IMG/VR virus record: IMGVR_UViG_3300047547_000372
Location: 1-34,684 of that record
DNA from: a virus
DNA length: 34,684 bases
Reading direction: 5' to 3' (one strand)
Made by a program: the position numbers and the translations under genes. Every line of letters begins with the position of its first letter. Position 1 is the stretch's first letter. Under the pieces are notes generated by a model. It saw only the letters and a program-made list of their open reading frames with translations, did not search any database and was not told the origin of the DNA. Of the stretch, positions 28,329 through 34,684 are shown one piece after another.

Positions 28329-29926
28329 TGCGAATAATCAAAAAACGTAGCGACTCTGGCATTACTGTAACTGACCAATTTTGTGGGGCTGGTGGAAGCA
28401 GTCAAGGAGTGCGCAATGCTGGTGAGTTAATGGGTGGTGGCCTTGAAGTAAAGCTTGCACTAAACCATTGGAAATTAGCAATAGAGACACACAACACCAA
28501 TTTCCCCAATACTATACATGAATGCACGGACATCAGTGCCTGTGATCCAAGAAGATACCCCAGCACAGATATTCTCATTACCAGCCCAGAGTGCACAAAC
28601 CACAGTTTAGCAAAGGGCCAGCCACAAGTTAAAAAGCAGATGGACCTATTTGCCAGTGGCAAGTTGGATGCCGCTGCAGAACGTAGCCGTGCCACAATGT
28701 GGGATGTTCCTCGGTTTGCCGAGTACCATAGTTACAATATAATTGTTGTTGAGAATGTTGTAGATGCCCGGAAGTGGGTAATGTTTGATGCATGGATTCA
28801 CGCTATGCATTGCCTTGGATATAACCACAAACAGGTTTACTTGAACAGTATGCACTTTTACCCTTGCCCCCAAAGTAGGGATAGAATGTATGTGGTGTTT
28901 TGGAAAAAGGGAAACAAGGCTCCTGTGCTGGATTATACACCAAGTGCTTATTGTACAAAATGCTCAACTAACGTTGGCGCAATACAGAGTTGGAAAAAGC
29001 CAGATGCCAAATATGGTAAGTACAAAACGCAGTATATCTACAACTGCCCAAAGTGCAGCAACCAGGTTCAACCATACTACTATGCAGCATTTAATGCAAT
29101 TGATTGGAGTGATATTGGTAAACGCATTGGAGACCGAGAAAAACCATTGAGCAGTAACACAATCAAAAGGATTGAGTATGGCTTAAAGAAGTATGGTTCC
29201 AACCCCATATTATTTCACAGGGCCTATGGTGATGAAGCGCGAGGGGTAGTGCGTGGGATGGATTCTCCATTCTTTACTCAAACCACAGTTGAAAGCCAAG
29301 CAATGGCAACTCCGTTTGTGGTTAATGACCAGCACAGCACCGGCATTGATTTTAGAGTAAGGGGTGTGAATGAAAAGTTTGACACCATGGCAACCAATAA
29401 CCACATGAAGTTGATAACTCCATTTATAATTAAAGGCGAACACACTCTAAAAGAGGGTTATACAAAAGAGGTTACAGGCCCATTTCAAACCCAAACAGTA
29501 AGGCAAAGCATGGCGTTGGTTACTCCGTTTACATTGCAAATGAATAGGACCGGCAAAGCCAAGCCTGTAAGCCAGCCAATGGATACCTTAACCGCTGGCG
29601 GCATTAACCATGGCGTTGTAACAACTGAAGCATGGAATGCTTTTTTAGCATACAGTTATAATGGTACACAGGTAAGCCACATTACTGAGGCTACCGATGC
29701 AGCAACCACAAAGGACCGCATGGCTTTACTGAGTTACAACACTCCAAAGTTGGAGGATTGCTACTATAGAATGATAAAAGCCCATGAGGTTAAACTTGCA
29801 ATGGCATTTGATAAAGACTATACTGTGCTTGGTAGTAGCAAGGACCAAGTAAAACAATTGGGCAATGCCGTAACGCCACCAGTAATGCAGTGGCTAGTAA
29901 AACAATGTGTGGAGAGCCTGTCATGA
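28328..29926 (+). CDS. DNA cytosine-5 methyltransferase with zinc ribbon
   Basis: From ATG 28328 the product has 532 residues. Motif I is FCGAGGSSQG (18-27, SAM binding). Motif IV is SPECTNHS with catalytic C89, instead of the usual PPCQ. Motif VI is VEN (141-143), motif VIII is QSRDR (182-186), and motif X is GNAVTPPV (512-519). Between VIII and the target-recognition part lie CxxC pairs at 209/212 and 240/243, a zinc ribbon. No restriction partner with an obvious matching role is adjacent, so it is probably an orphan enzyme that shields phage DNA from host restriction. The recognition region at about 290-490 shows internal 'TPF...' repeats. Confidence 0.88.
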   Translation: MRIIKKRSDSGITVTDQFCGAGGSSQGVRNAGELMGGGLEVKLALNHWKLAIETHNTNFPNTIHECTDISACDPRRYPSTDILITSPECTNHSLAKGQPQVKKQMDLFASGKLDAAAERSRATMWDVPRFAEYHSYNIIVVENVVDARKWVMFDAWIHAMHCLGYNHKQVYLNSMHFYPCPQSRDRMYVVFWKKGNKAPVLDYTPSAYCTKCSTNVGAIQSWKKPDAKYGKYKTQYIYNCPKCSNQVQPYYYAAFNAIDWSDIGKRIGDREKPLSSNTIKRIEYGLKKYGSNPILFHRAYGDEARGVVRGMDSPFFTQTTVESQAMATPFVVNDQHSTGIDFRVRGVNEKFDTMATNNHMKLITPFIIKGEHTLKEGYTKEVTGPFQTQTVRQSMALVTPFTLQMNRTGKAKPVSQPMDTLTAGGINHGVVTTEAWNAFLAYSYNGTQVSHITEATDAATTKDRMALLSYNTPKLEDCYYRMIKAHEVKLAMAFDKDYTVLGSSKDQVKQLGNAVTPPVMQWLVKQCVESLS

Positions 29927-30222
29927 ACCAAACAATCACAGCCCAACTCAACCGCCTGCCTGAGCCATACCGCACTCAGGCGCTATACAATCATGAGCAC
30001 CACCCTTTTCCACCCAAGGCCATGGAGAAAGCACCAAAAATCACCATGCCATCACAAGCCATAATGTGGGGGTTTATGCACTTTCAAACCTCAGAGGGCG
30101 GGCACTACTGGAGGCAGGCTGCACAGCGGTTTGATTACCATTATTTTAATAGGCACGTTATGCCGGATGATGGTTTTATTGTATCAGATTTAACTAACAG
30201 CACCAATGCCCAGAAACCTTGA
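29923..30222 (+). CDS. Hypothetical protein, 99 residues
   Basis: ATG 29923 overlaps the methyltransferase stop (ATGA) and fits better than an in-frame start 33 bases upstream. The product begins MNQTITAQLNRLPEPYRTQA and has GHYWRQAAQRFDYHYFNRHV in the middle; it is rich in His and aromatic residues. It overlaps the nuclease gene by 17 bases. No family is recognised. Confidence 0.6.
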   Translation: MNQTITAQLNRLPEPYRTQALYNHEHHPFPPKAMEKAPKITMPSQAIMWGFMHFQTSEGGHYWRQAAQRFDYHYFNRHVMPDDGFIVSDLTNSTNAQKP

Positions 30223-30577
30223 ATCACAACTGCAAATTTCATGTGTACGGTGGTTTAAATACCAGTACCCACAACACCTTATCGCATCCATTCCCAACGG
30301 AGGGCACCGCAACAAAGTAACAGCAGGCATAATGAAGGCCGAGGGGGTGCTCTCTGGTATGCCGGATCTATTCATACCCGTTCCATCACTTTCCAATTTT
30401 GGGTTGTTTATTGAGATGAAGGCGGGAAAGGGTGTGTTGAGTGCCAACCAAAAGGATGTGATTGAGAAGTTACAGAAAGAGGGTTACAGGGTTGAAGTGT
30501 GCCGAGAGTTGGAGGAGTTTATGGAGGTGGTGAATGACTATTTAAAATACCATAAAATATTTACCATACCCAAGTAA
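30206..30577 (+). CDS. VRR-NUC domain nuclease
   Basis: The product has 123 residues, the standard size for phage stand-alone VRR-NUC proteins. E6 (LESQLQ) starts the first helix, IPNGGHRN follows, then GMPDLFIP with D54 and LFIEMKAGKG with E70 and K72, ending in a Q-K-helix (SANQKDVIEKLQKEGYRVEV). These are the PD-(D/E)XK active-site residues. VRR-NUC enzymes act on DNA junctions; in phages they are linked with replication or recombination. It overlaps both neighbours by a few bases. Confidence 0.85.
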   Translation: MPRNLESQLQISCVRWFKYQYPQHLIASIPNGGHRNKVTAGIMKAEGVLSGMPDLFIPVPSLSNFGLFIEMKAGKGVLSANQKDVIEKLQKEGYRVEVCRELEEFMEVVNDYLKYHKIFTIPK

Positions 30578-31089
30578 TGCAGAATATTCCAATGACCTGT
30601 GATTCTTGCCAAACAGACTGGTATCATAATTGCCCGTTATGTAAAAAAAAGTGTAAAACCCCAATAGCACAACAACCTGTTGCAGCGCCAAGACAACCTA
30701 CGGCTGTGCGCAGTAATCAAATACCGAAAACCCCGAAACCGGAGCAACCATTACCTATCACCATTGAGAACTTTTATATTTCTACAACCGCAACATTTAC
30801 TGAAATCAAAAAAATACCCGATGGGTTCTTGGAATTTTTCAAATCAAAAGGGAGCCAATATTTTACCAATGAACTCAAAGATGTTGTTGTTAGAAAGTCC
30901 GACCATTGGGGTTATGGAATTAGGCATTGTAATTGGTTTTTAAAAGGTCATGAAAAAGAGTTTTGCGGTCATTGGAAAAATCAAAAAGGAAAGTTTATGT
31001 ATATCGGAATTGCTTTGATAAAATCATTTCAGCCAAATGTTAAAGGTGTCGAAATCGATACCTTTAACTCACCTAACCAAATATCTTGA
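30577..31089 (+). CDS. Zinc-ribbon protein of unknown function
   Basis: The product has 170 residues. The N-terminus has CDSC (8-11) and CPLCKKKC (19-26), a probable zinc ribbon, followed by a Pro/Gln-rich linker to about residue 60. The C-terminal 110 residues form a mixed domain (EFFKSKGSQYFTNELKDVVV, KSDHWGYGIRHCNWFLKGH). The gene is AT-rich compared with its neighbours. It shares one base with the nuclease stop and its 3' end overlaps the converging S24 gene by 21 bases. Function unknown; nucleic-acid binding is plausible. Confidence 0.6.
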   Translation: MQNIPMTCDSCQTDWYHNCPLCKKKCKTPIAQQPVAAPRQPTAVRSNQIPKTPKPEQPLPITIENFYISTTATFTEIKKIPDGFLEFFKSKGSQYFTNELKDVVVRKSDHWGYGIRHCNWFLKGHEKEFCGHWKNQKGKFMYIGIALIKSFQPNVKGVEIDTFNSPNQIS

Positions 31090-31533
31090 ATAATCCCTAT
31101 TGGTATCATGCTTCTGTACAAAGTACCACAACTCTCGCACTTGGTTTAAGTCTACCTCAAAGTCCGGGTAATACTCGTTTATGCTGCGAAAGGTACAAAT
31201 GTTTTCCTTTTGCTTCACCAGTAGCTTAACCTGCAGGCCCATCTCGTCATGGGCAAACACAAACACCCGTCCTTTAATAAGTTTCTTCCACAAGGTAGGC
31301 TCCAAGTTCTTAGCATCCACAAGGCAACCACTTGGGAAATCCGGCTCCATACTATCACCCTTAACTTCAAAGGTTCTGTAAAGCCCTGGTTCATCAATGT
31401 ATATAAAATGTTCCGGCAAGGTTTGTAAAAAATTATCATCGTTATGCCCACGCAAATACCCGCCAAAGGCCTGTGCATGCACCACTCTAGCACGCTGGGT
31501 GTGAGATGGCCCATACCCTGCATTGGATTCCAT
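31069..31533 (-). CDS. S24 peptidase-like (LexA/CI C-terminal) domain
   Basis: The frame encodes 154 residues from ATG 31533, which lies inside the end of the HTH gene in a different frame. FEVKGDSMEPDFPSG places the catalytic serine at S61, and QVKLLVK places the lysine at K103, the dyad of S24 repressors. The upstream part (VVHAQAFGGYLRGHNDD) corresponds to the linker and cleavage region, but has Gly-Gly where Ala-Gly is usual. Normally this domain is fused to the HTH part. Here it needs its own start or a +1 shift. Confidence 0.75.
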   Translation of the reverse strand: MESNAGYGPSHTQRARVVHAQAFGGYLRGHNDDNFLQTLPEHFIYIDEPGLYRTFEVKGDSMEPDFPSGCLVDAKNLEPTLWKKLIKGRVFVFAHDEMGLQVKLLVKQKENICTFRSINEYYPDFEVDLNQVRELWYFVQKHDTNRDYSRYLVR

Positions 31534-31930
31534 AAGGTTTAGGGCAGGTGGACTGTGGGTAGGCCTTTAAATCAAACCCTATTTTATGCAACAACTCCAA
31601 AAGGGATGAAGAAAAACGCTGGGATGTATAAAGGTTTGTAATGTACTGTGGTGCCTTACCCAGCTTCTCAGCCACATCTTTGACCTTTAAATTATTACTG
31701 TCAATAAACTGTTTGAGTTTGTAACCGTCTGAATTTGGGTTCTGGTGCTCCGCCTCTATGTCAAATCCGAGTGCCTTTAATTTGGCCCGGTGCTTTACCG
31801 GTATCTTTTCCCTGCTTAAAACGTAGGATATACCGGATAGGTATATTCCCAACTTTTCAGCAAGCTGTGACTTGCTAATACCCTGCTCTATCAACCACCT
31901 TTCAAGCCGGGCACCTTCGTGCTCTTTCAT
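31487..31930 (-). CDS. Tandem-HTH repressor N-terminal part
   Basis: The product has 147 residues. It contains two XRE-like helix-turn-helix units: about 9-56 (LERWLIEQGISKSQLAEKLG, ending ALGFDIEA) and about 70-122 (LKQFIDSNNLKVKDVAEKLG, ending KIGFDLKA). The similarity of the units shows internal duplication. After about residue 122 the sequence (CPKPYGIQCRVWAISHPAC) appears out of frame relative to the S24 segment. This is the lysogeny repressor by position, divergent from a Cro-like gene. Tandem HTHs should read tandem half-sites, and a perfect 11-base tandem repeat lies in the adjacent intergenic region. Confidence 0.75.
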   Translation of the reverse strand: MKEHEGARLERWLIEQGISKSQLAEKLGIYLSGISYVLSREKIPVKHRAKLKALGFDIEAEHQNPNSDGYKLKQFIDSNNLKVKDVAEKLGKAPQYITNLYTSQRFSSSLLELLHKIGFDLKAYPQSTCPKPYGIQCRVWAISHPAC

Positions 31931-31940
31931 TATGTTTAGA

Positions 31941-31978
31941 ATTTTATTTGTATTTTATTTGTTTTATCAATAGTTTTG
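31941..31978 (+). promoter_or_regulatory. Cro-side promoter with tandem operator repeat
   Basis: TTTG (31947-31950) and TAGTTTTG (31971-31978) are separated by 20 bases. ATTTTATTTGT occurs twice in perfect tandem (31941-31951 and 31952-31962), overlapping the -33 element. It would suit a repressor with tandem HTH domains. Confidence 0.7.
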
Positions 31979-31992
31979 CCAGTGTAATTATT

Positions 31993-32000
31993 CAAAGATA
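31993..32000 (-). promoter_or_regulatory. Candidate repressor promoter -7 box
   Basis: The minus strand reads TATCTTTG, a full match to TAnnTTTG, about 62 bases upstream of the repressor ATG. No good TTTG lies 19-20 bases further upstream, so the call is tentative. Transcripts would cross the tandem operator. Confidence 0.4.
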
Positions 32001-32005
32001 TAGCA

Positions 32006-32218
32006 ATGTCTAAAGAAAAAAGAAAGAGAAGTGCGCACCCTGTTATCAACAAAGGGTATTATCATGGCATCCACAATGATGTGCACCTGCGTACCGGTAT
32101 AACAAAACCCGTTATCCATGCAGCGTTGAAAAACAATGATACCAGCACCCCAAAGAGGTTGGAGGCCATAAAGGCTGCACTGGAAATTATTAATGAACGC
32201 CAACTGCAAAGCGCATGA
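32006..32218 (+). CDS. Cro-like HTH protein
   Basis: The product has 70 residues. After a basic start (SKEKRKRSAHPVINKGYY) comes a compact helix-turn-helix (GIHNDVHLRTGITKPVIHAA, then LKNNDTSTPKRLEAIKAALE). Divergence from the repressor gene and the small size fit a Cro-type switch protein that favours lytic growth. Its ATG is 27 bases after the -7 box. It overlaps the next gene by four bases (ATGA). Confidence 0.65.
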   Translation: MSKEKRKRSAHPVINKGYYHGIHNDVHLRTGITKPVIHAALKNNDTSTPKRLEAIKAALEIINERQLQSA

Positions 32219-32487
32219 CCGGGTTAATGCTGGAAGGGGTGAGTGTGGATCAGCTGCGGGAAATAATCCGGCAGGAAGTTCAGTCTGCCCTGGTCTCGCT
32301 GCAGCGCAACAACCCAAGCAAGCTGCTTACATACCGAGAGGTGGAGAGTAGGTTTGGCATAAAACGGCACCGGCTGTATCAACTCAACAATGCCGGTGTG
32401 CTATTCTATATAAAAGAAGGTCGTAAAACTGTTTGGCGCGAAAGCGATGTTCAGTCGTACACCAATCAACTAAGAGCAACCGGGTAG
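32215..32487 (+). CDS. Excisionase-like HTH protein
   Basis: The product has 90 residues. A coiled N-terminal segment (VDQLREIIRQEVQSALVSLQ) precedes a MerR/excisionase HTH_17-type domain at 37-85 (LLTYREVESRFGIKRHRLYQ, then IKEGRKTVWRESDVQSY). Such proteins act as recombination directionality factors or as regulators. Because the genome has an integrase without another visible Xis, this is the best candidate. A strong terminator follows 22 bases after the stop. Confidence 0.65.
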   Translation: MTGLMLEGVSVDQLREIIRQEVQSALVSLQRNNPSKLLTYREVESRFGIKRHRLYQLNNAGVLFYIKEGRKTVWRESDVQSYTNQLRATG

Positions 32488-32509
32488 GATTGTTAATTCA
32501 TAGATTTGG

Positions 32510-32542
32510 TTCCCTGCATTGGAAACGGTGCAGGGAATTTTT
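32510..32542 (+). terminator. Intrinsic terminator of the cro operon
   Basis: TTCCCTGCA (32510-32518) pairs with TGCAGGGAA (32529-32537), nine perfect pairs around a ten-base loop, followed by five T residues. It separates the switch operon from the next promoter. Confidence 0.9.
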
Positions 32543-32563
32543 ATTTAATATATTTAAACTTTA

Positions 32564-32594
32564 TTTGTTTTTTATTTGTTTTTGTGTATCTTTG
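32564..32594 (+). promoter_or_regulatory. Bacteroidota-type promoter of the recombination operon
   Basis: TTTG (32564-32567) is followed after 19 bases by TATCTTTG (32587-32594), both perfect. The spacer is TTTTTTATTTGTTTTTGTG, sharing the operator-like tract. ATG 32599 begins four bases after the -7 box, suggesting leaderless translation. Confidence 0.8.
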
Positions 32595-32598
32595 AACC

Positions 32599-32730
32599 AT
32601 GGATTACATGATAAACAAGGCCACAGAGATACAAGAAAACCAACCAGAGTTAAGCTTTGACGATTGCAAAGATATAGCTGCCGACCGTTGGTTGGAGATG
32701 TTGGCCGATGCCGAGGGTGAAGACGAGTAA
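32599..32730 (+). CDS. Small acidic protein, 43 residues
   Basis: The product starts MDYMINKATEIQENQPELSF and ends DAEGEDE; it is very acidic and helical. It directly follows a perfect host-type promoter, with ATG four bases from the -7 box. It is the first gene of the recombination operon. The size and charge are typical of early phage inhibitors or DNA mimics, but no family is recognised. Confidence 0.6.
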   Translation: MDYMINKATEIQENQPELSFDDCKDIAADRWLEMLADAEGEDE

Positions 32731-32765
32731 CCCTCTCAAATAGTACAATTCTAATAAATCAATAT

Positions 32766-33389
32766 ATGAATCAGTTAAACACAGAACAGCTTGCCCTGCT
32801 AAAGAAACTACTACCAGCGGAGGCTATTAAGCTACACCCTACAAAAAAGGGTATGTCCACCATTAATGCCATCCATGTAATTGAACGCCTCAACGATGTG
32901 TTTGGGGTAGGTGCATGGCAAACCGGCACCACATTATTGAAGGAGTTCAGCGAAGTTAAAACAAGTGCCGCTGGCAGAACCTACACAGAATATACCTGCA
33001 TGGTTCAAACCTGTTTTACCGTTCCGGCCTATGCCATTCAACACTGCGTTATTGCCTCCAGCACCAATGAAGATATTGGAGATGCTGCCAAAGGGGCCAC
33101 TACCGATGCCCTTACCAAAATTGCAAGCTGGCTGGGTATTGGTATGGACATTTGGAAAACGAGGGATAACAACACCGCACAACCCCAAACAAGTGCGCAA
33201 CCATCCACCACAGCAACCACACCCGCACAGAGTAATGACCTGCCATGGTTGAAGGACACCGAGGTTGAGTCTGCAATTATGCACATTAATACCGGTGGTA
33301 CTATGGCCGACATAAAAGCGAAGTATAAAATCAGCCGGGCCAACTATGACAAAATAGTGGCCGGAACGAAAGGAGCTCAAAATGGTTGA
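32766..33389 (+). CDS. Rad52-family single-strand annealing protein
   Basis: The product has 207 residues. Residues 15-135 match the Rad52/Rad22 phage recombinase pattern: LHPTKKGMSTINAIHVIERL with 'NDVFGVGAW', a strand pair, IASSTNEDIGDAAKGATTDA and LTKIASWLGIGMDIW. The block 'GDAAKGA.TDAL.K.AS.LGIG' is characteristic. A Gln/Thr/Ala-rich linker follows (about 140-160), then a C-terminal helical domain. It pairs complementary single strands during replication-linked recombination. No dedicated exonuclease is adjacent, though the VRR-NUC and PD-(D/E)XK genes could serve. Confidence 0.82.
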   Translation: MNQLNTEQLALLKKLLPAEAIKLHPTKKGMSTINAIHVIERLNDVFGVGAWQTGTTLLKEFSEVKTSAAGRTYTEYTCMVQTCFTVPAYAIQHCVIASSTNEDIGDAAKGATTDALTKIASWLGIGMDIWKTRDNNTAQPQTSAQPSTTATTPAQSNDLPWLKDTEVESAIMHINTGGTMADIKAKYKISRANYDKIVAGTKGAQNG

Positions 33390-33837
33390 GAATTGGAGTG
33401 AGGAGGTGGCCGGAGAATATCTGGCTACCATTCCATCCGAATGGGTGGCGGACACAGTACAAGCCAGTGAAACTGGTTACACAAATTCTCTTACCTGTTA
33501 CCTACGCCTTGCGCGTCTTGCCAAATTAGTTGCCGAGGGCATGGAGCAGATTAAAGACAGCGCTATTAACGAGGCACAAAAGTACCCCAAAACCTTCCAG
33601 TTTGAAGGTGCCGAAATACAGAATAAATCCGGGGCATCTCGGTTTGATTTTAAATCTGTGCCGGAGGTGCAGGATGTTACAAACAAACTGGCTGCTATTC
33701 AGGAGAAGTACAAGGCTGCATTTTTGGCCGCTGAGAAAGGACTTGCCACTGTTACTGATGACGGTGATCAGGTGGATGTATCAGCGGTTAAGTTTACACC
33801 AGGGCGTGACACCATTGCAATAAAATTCATATCATGA
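33382..33837 (+). CDS. Recombination-operon protein of unknown function
   Basis: The product has 151 residues and overlaps the annealing protein by eight bases. Helical segments (LRLARLAKLVAEGMEQIKDS, then VPEVQDVTNKLAAIQEKYKA) surround a short beta part (FEGAEIQNKSGASRFDF). Proteins of this layout often follow annealing proteins in Bacteroidetes phages. A structural partner or single-strand-binding helper is conceivable; no enzyme motif is visible. Confidence 0.6.
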   Translation: MVENWSEEVAGEYLATIPSEWVADTVQASETGYTNSLTCYLRLARLAKLVAEGMEQIKDSAINEAQKYPKTFQFEGAEIQNKSGASRFDFKSVPEVQDVTNKLAAIQEKYKAAFLAAEKGLATVTDDGDQVDVSAVKFTPGRDTIAIKFIS

Positions 33838-34061
33838 TCAAACGAAGATTAATACCACAGAGTTTGCTCCGCCAAGTGCGGACCACACAGCCAAAGGTAG
33901 TGCATAAGAGTAGTGCACAATTTGTTGATGTGATTTTGGCAACTGGACAGCGTACACGTATCAATGCCCGGTTACTGCCTGACGACCTACCAACACAACA
34001 GGAGTGGTTCCGTATTCGTATATGGGATGATGAAAAGAGTGGAAGGAGCCTTACCGGATGA
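33834..34061 (+). CDS. Hypothetical basic protein, 75 residues
   Basis: The product begins MIKRRLIPQSLLRQVRTTQP and includes QFVDVILATGQRTRINARLL. It is basic at the N-terminus and beta-rich after that. ATGA overlaps couple it to both neighbours. No recognised family. Confidence 0.55.
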   Translation: MIKRRLIPQSLLRQVRTTQPKVVHKSSAQFVDVILATGQRTRINARLLPDDLPTQQEWFRIRIWDDEKSGRSLTG

Positions 34062-34165
34062 TTACTTTAGGTTTACCGGAATTGGAATGGATTGTTGTGC
34101 CCATTGCCATTATTGCTATTGCACTACTGGCTATCCGTGACGAAAAGAAAAAATCACAGAAATAG
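34058..34165 (+). CDS. Small membrane peptide, 35 residues
   Basis: The peptide has one transmembrane segment (IVVPIAIIAIALLAI, about 12-26) and a charged C-terminal tail (RDEKKKSQK). It overlaps the upstream gene by four bases (ATGA). It lies at the end of the recombination operon, just before the next promoter. Single-span early peptides can act in superinfection exclusion; this is speculative. Confidence 0.55.
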   Translation: MITLGLPELEWIVVPIAIIAIALLAIRDEKKKSQK

Positions 34166-34166
34166 T

Positions 34167-34198
34167 TTTCTTTTTTATTTCTTTTTTATTTAGATTTG
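34167..34198 (+). promoter_or_regulatory. Promoter of the replication operon
   Basis: TAGATTTG (34191-34198) matches TAnnTTTG exactly. TTTC lies at the -33 position with 20-base spacing. The spacer is TTTTTTATTTCTTTTTTATT, again the shared T-rich tract. ATG 34211 lies 12 bases downstream. Confidence 0.65.
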
Positions 34199-34210
34199 AA
34201 TTTTAATTCT

Positions 34211-34684
34211 ATGTCTCGTAGAGATCAACCATACCTACCACTATACATTCAGGACTTTCTGACCGATGAGAAACTTGCTGAGTGCTCAGCCTCCGCAACC
34301 GGTATTTATATCCGGCTGATGTGTTTGATGCACAAATCTGATACCTATGGTAAAATTTTGCTTAAGCAAAAGTACAAGCAAAACACGAAGCAAATTTTAA
34401 ATTTTGCTTCACAAGTTGCTAAACATTTTCCTTACCCTTTGCTTGAAGTTGAATCCGGGCTGACTGAATTATTGGACGAGGGTGTGTTGATTATTGAGGG
34501 TGATTTCTTGGTACAAAAAAGAATGGTGCGCGATGAAGATATTAGTTATAAAAGGGCTTTGAGTGGTAGTAAGGGCGGTAAAAAAAATCAGCCTTTTGAA
34601 AAAAGAATTGAAATATCAATACCAAATTTTGCTCAAGCAAAAAGTGAAGCAAACTCTGAATATGAAAATGAAAATACAATTGAA
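34211..34684 (+). CDS. DUF1376/DnaD-like replication protein, N-terminal part
   Basis: The frame is open from ATG 34211 to the window end (158 residues, incomplete). The start RRDQPYLPLYIQDFLTDEKL, then ATGIYIRLMCLMHKS and the later FLVQKRMVRDEDISYKRAL with GSKGG form the winged-helix N-domain of phage replisome organisers ('PYMPLY..D.L.D...L....G.Y..LL', then 'K R...E......R...G..GG'). Such proteins bind the origin and recruit DnaC-type loaders, as in the DnaD-DnaC pairing. The matching loader end is at the left edge of the window, which suggests that the module is continuous in a circular genome. Confidence 0.75.
   Translation, partial: MSRRDQPYLPLYIQDFLTDEKLAECSASATGIYIRLMCLMHKSDTYGKILLKQKYKQNTKQILNFASQVAKHFPYPLLEVESGLTELLDEGVLIIEGDFLVQKRMVRDEDISYKRALSGSKGGKKNQPFEKRIEISIPNFAQAKSEANSEYENENTIE

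Overview
The window reads as most of the genome of a temperate, siphovirus-like tailed phage of a Bacteroidota host. Host evidence: several promoters match the Bacteroidota pattern (TTTG, 19-20 nt, TAnnTTTG), Shine-Dalgarno sequences are almost absent, and many proteins (small and large terminase, XkdF-type protease, capsid, fused portal, '[11 protein letters not shown]' family) resemble those common in Bacteroidetes phages. These assignments come from reading motifs, not from database searches.

Layout. 1-2736: end of a DnaC-like helicase loader, a PD-(D/E)XK nuclease-like protein, a stand-alone DnaA domain IV protein, a sigma-70-like protein and small unknowns. 2753-14474: terminase, a frameshifted putative tail-assembly chaperone, neck-like protein, a very large tail protein, fibre/adhesin-like proteins, holin and tape measure. 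14495-17509: a secreted protein, then a tightly coupled minus-strand accessory operon of small genes including a pentapeptide-repeat protein and a winged-helix protein. 17555-18775: a structural protein, also on the minus strand. 18809-25301: head genes (protease, scaffold, major capsid, likely tail tube, fused portal, connectors). 25298-26686: lysis genes (membrane protein, unimolecular spanin candidate, M15 endolysin). 26688-26904: putative attP region. 26909-32487: tyrosine integrase, cytosine methyltransferase operon, VRR-NUC nuclease, split tandem-HTH/S24 repressor, divergent Cro-like gene and an excisionase-like HTH gene. 32599-34684: Rad52-like annealing protein, small genes and the start of a DUF1376/DnaD-like replication protein that runs off the end.

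How it fits together. The replication module appears to be cut by the window ends (DnaD-like start at the right edge, DnaC-like end at the left edge). The lysis cassette, attP-like repeats and integrase are contiguous, which fits a circular or virion-form genome rather than an integrated prophage. Two regulatory layers are visible. Early and accessory operons share host-type promoters with a conserved T-rich spacer (core TATTTGTTTTTTAT) that may be the operator of the tandem-HTH repressor. Eight late genes carry a GCTATTCA-type element directly against the start codon, often as a hairpin, resembling the start-associated sequences known from cluster K mycobacteriophages. That second layer is the most novel signal here.
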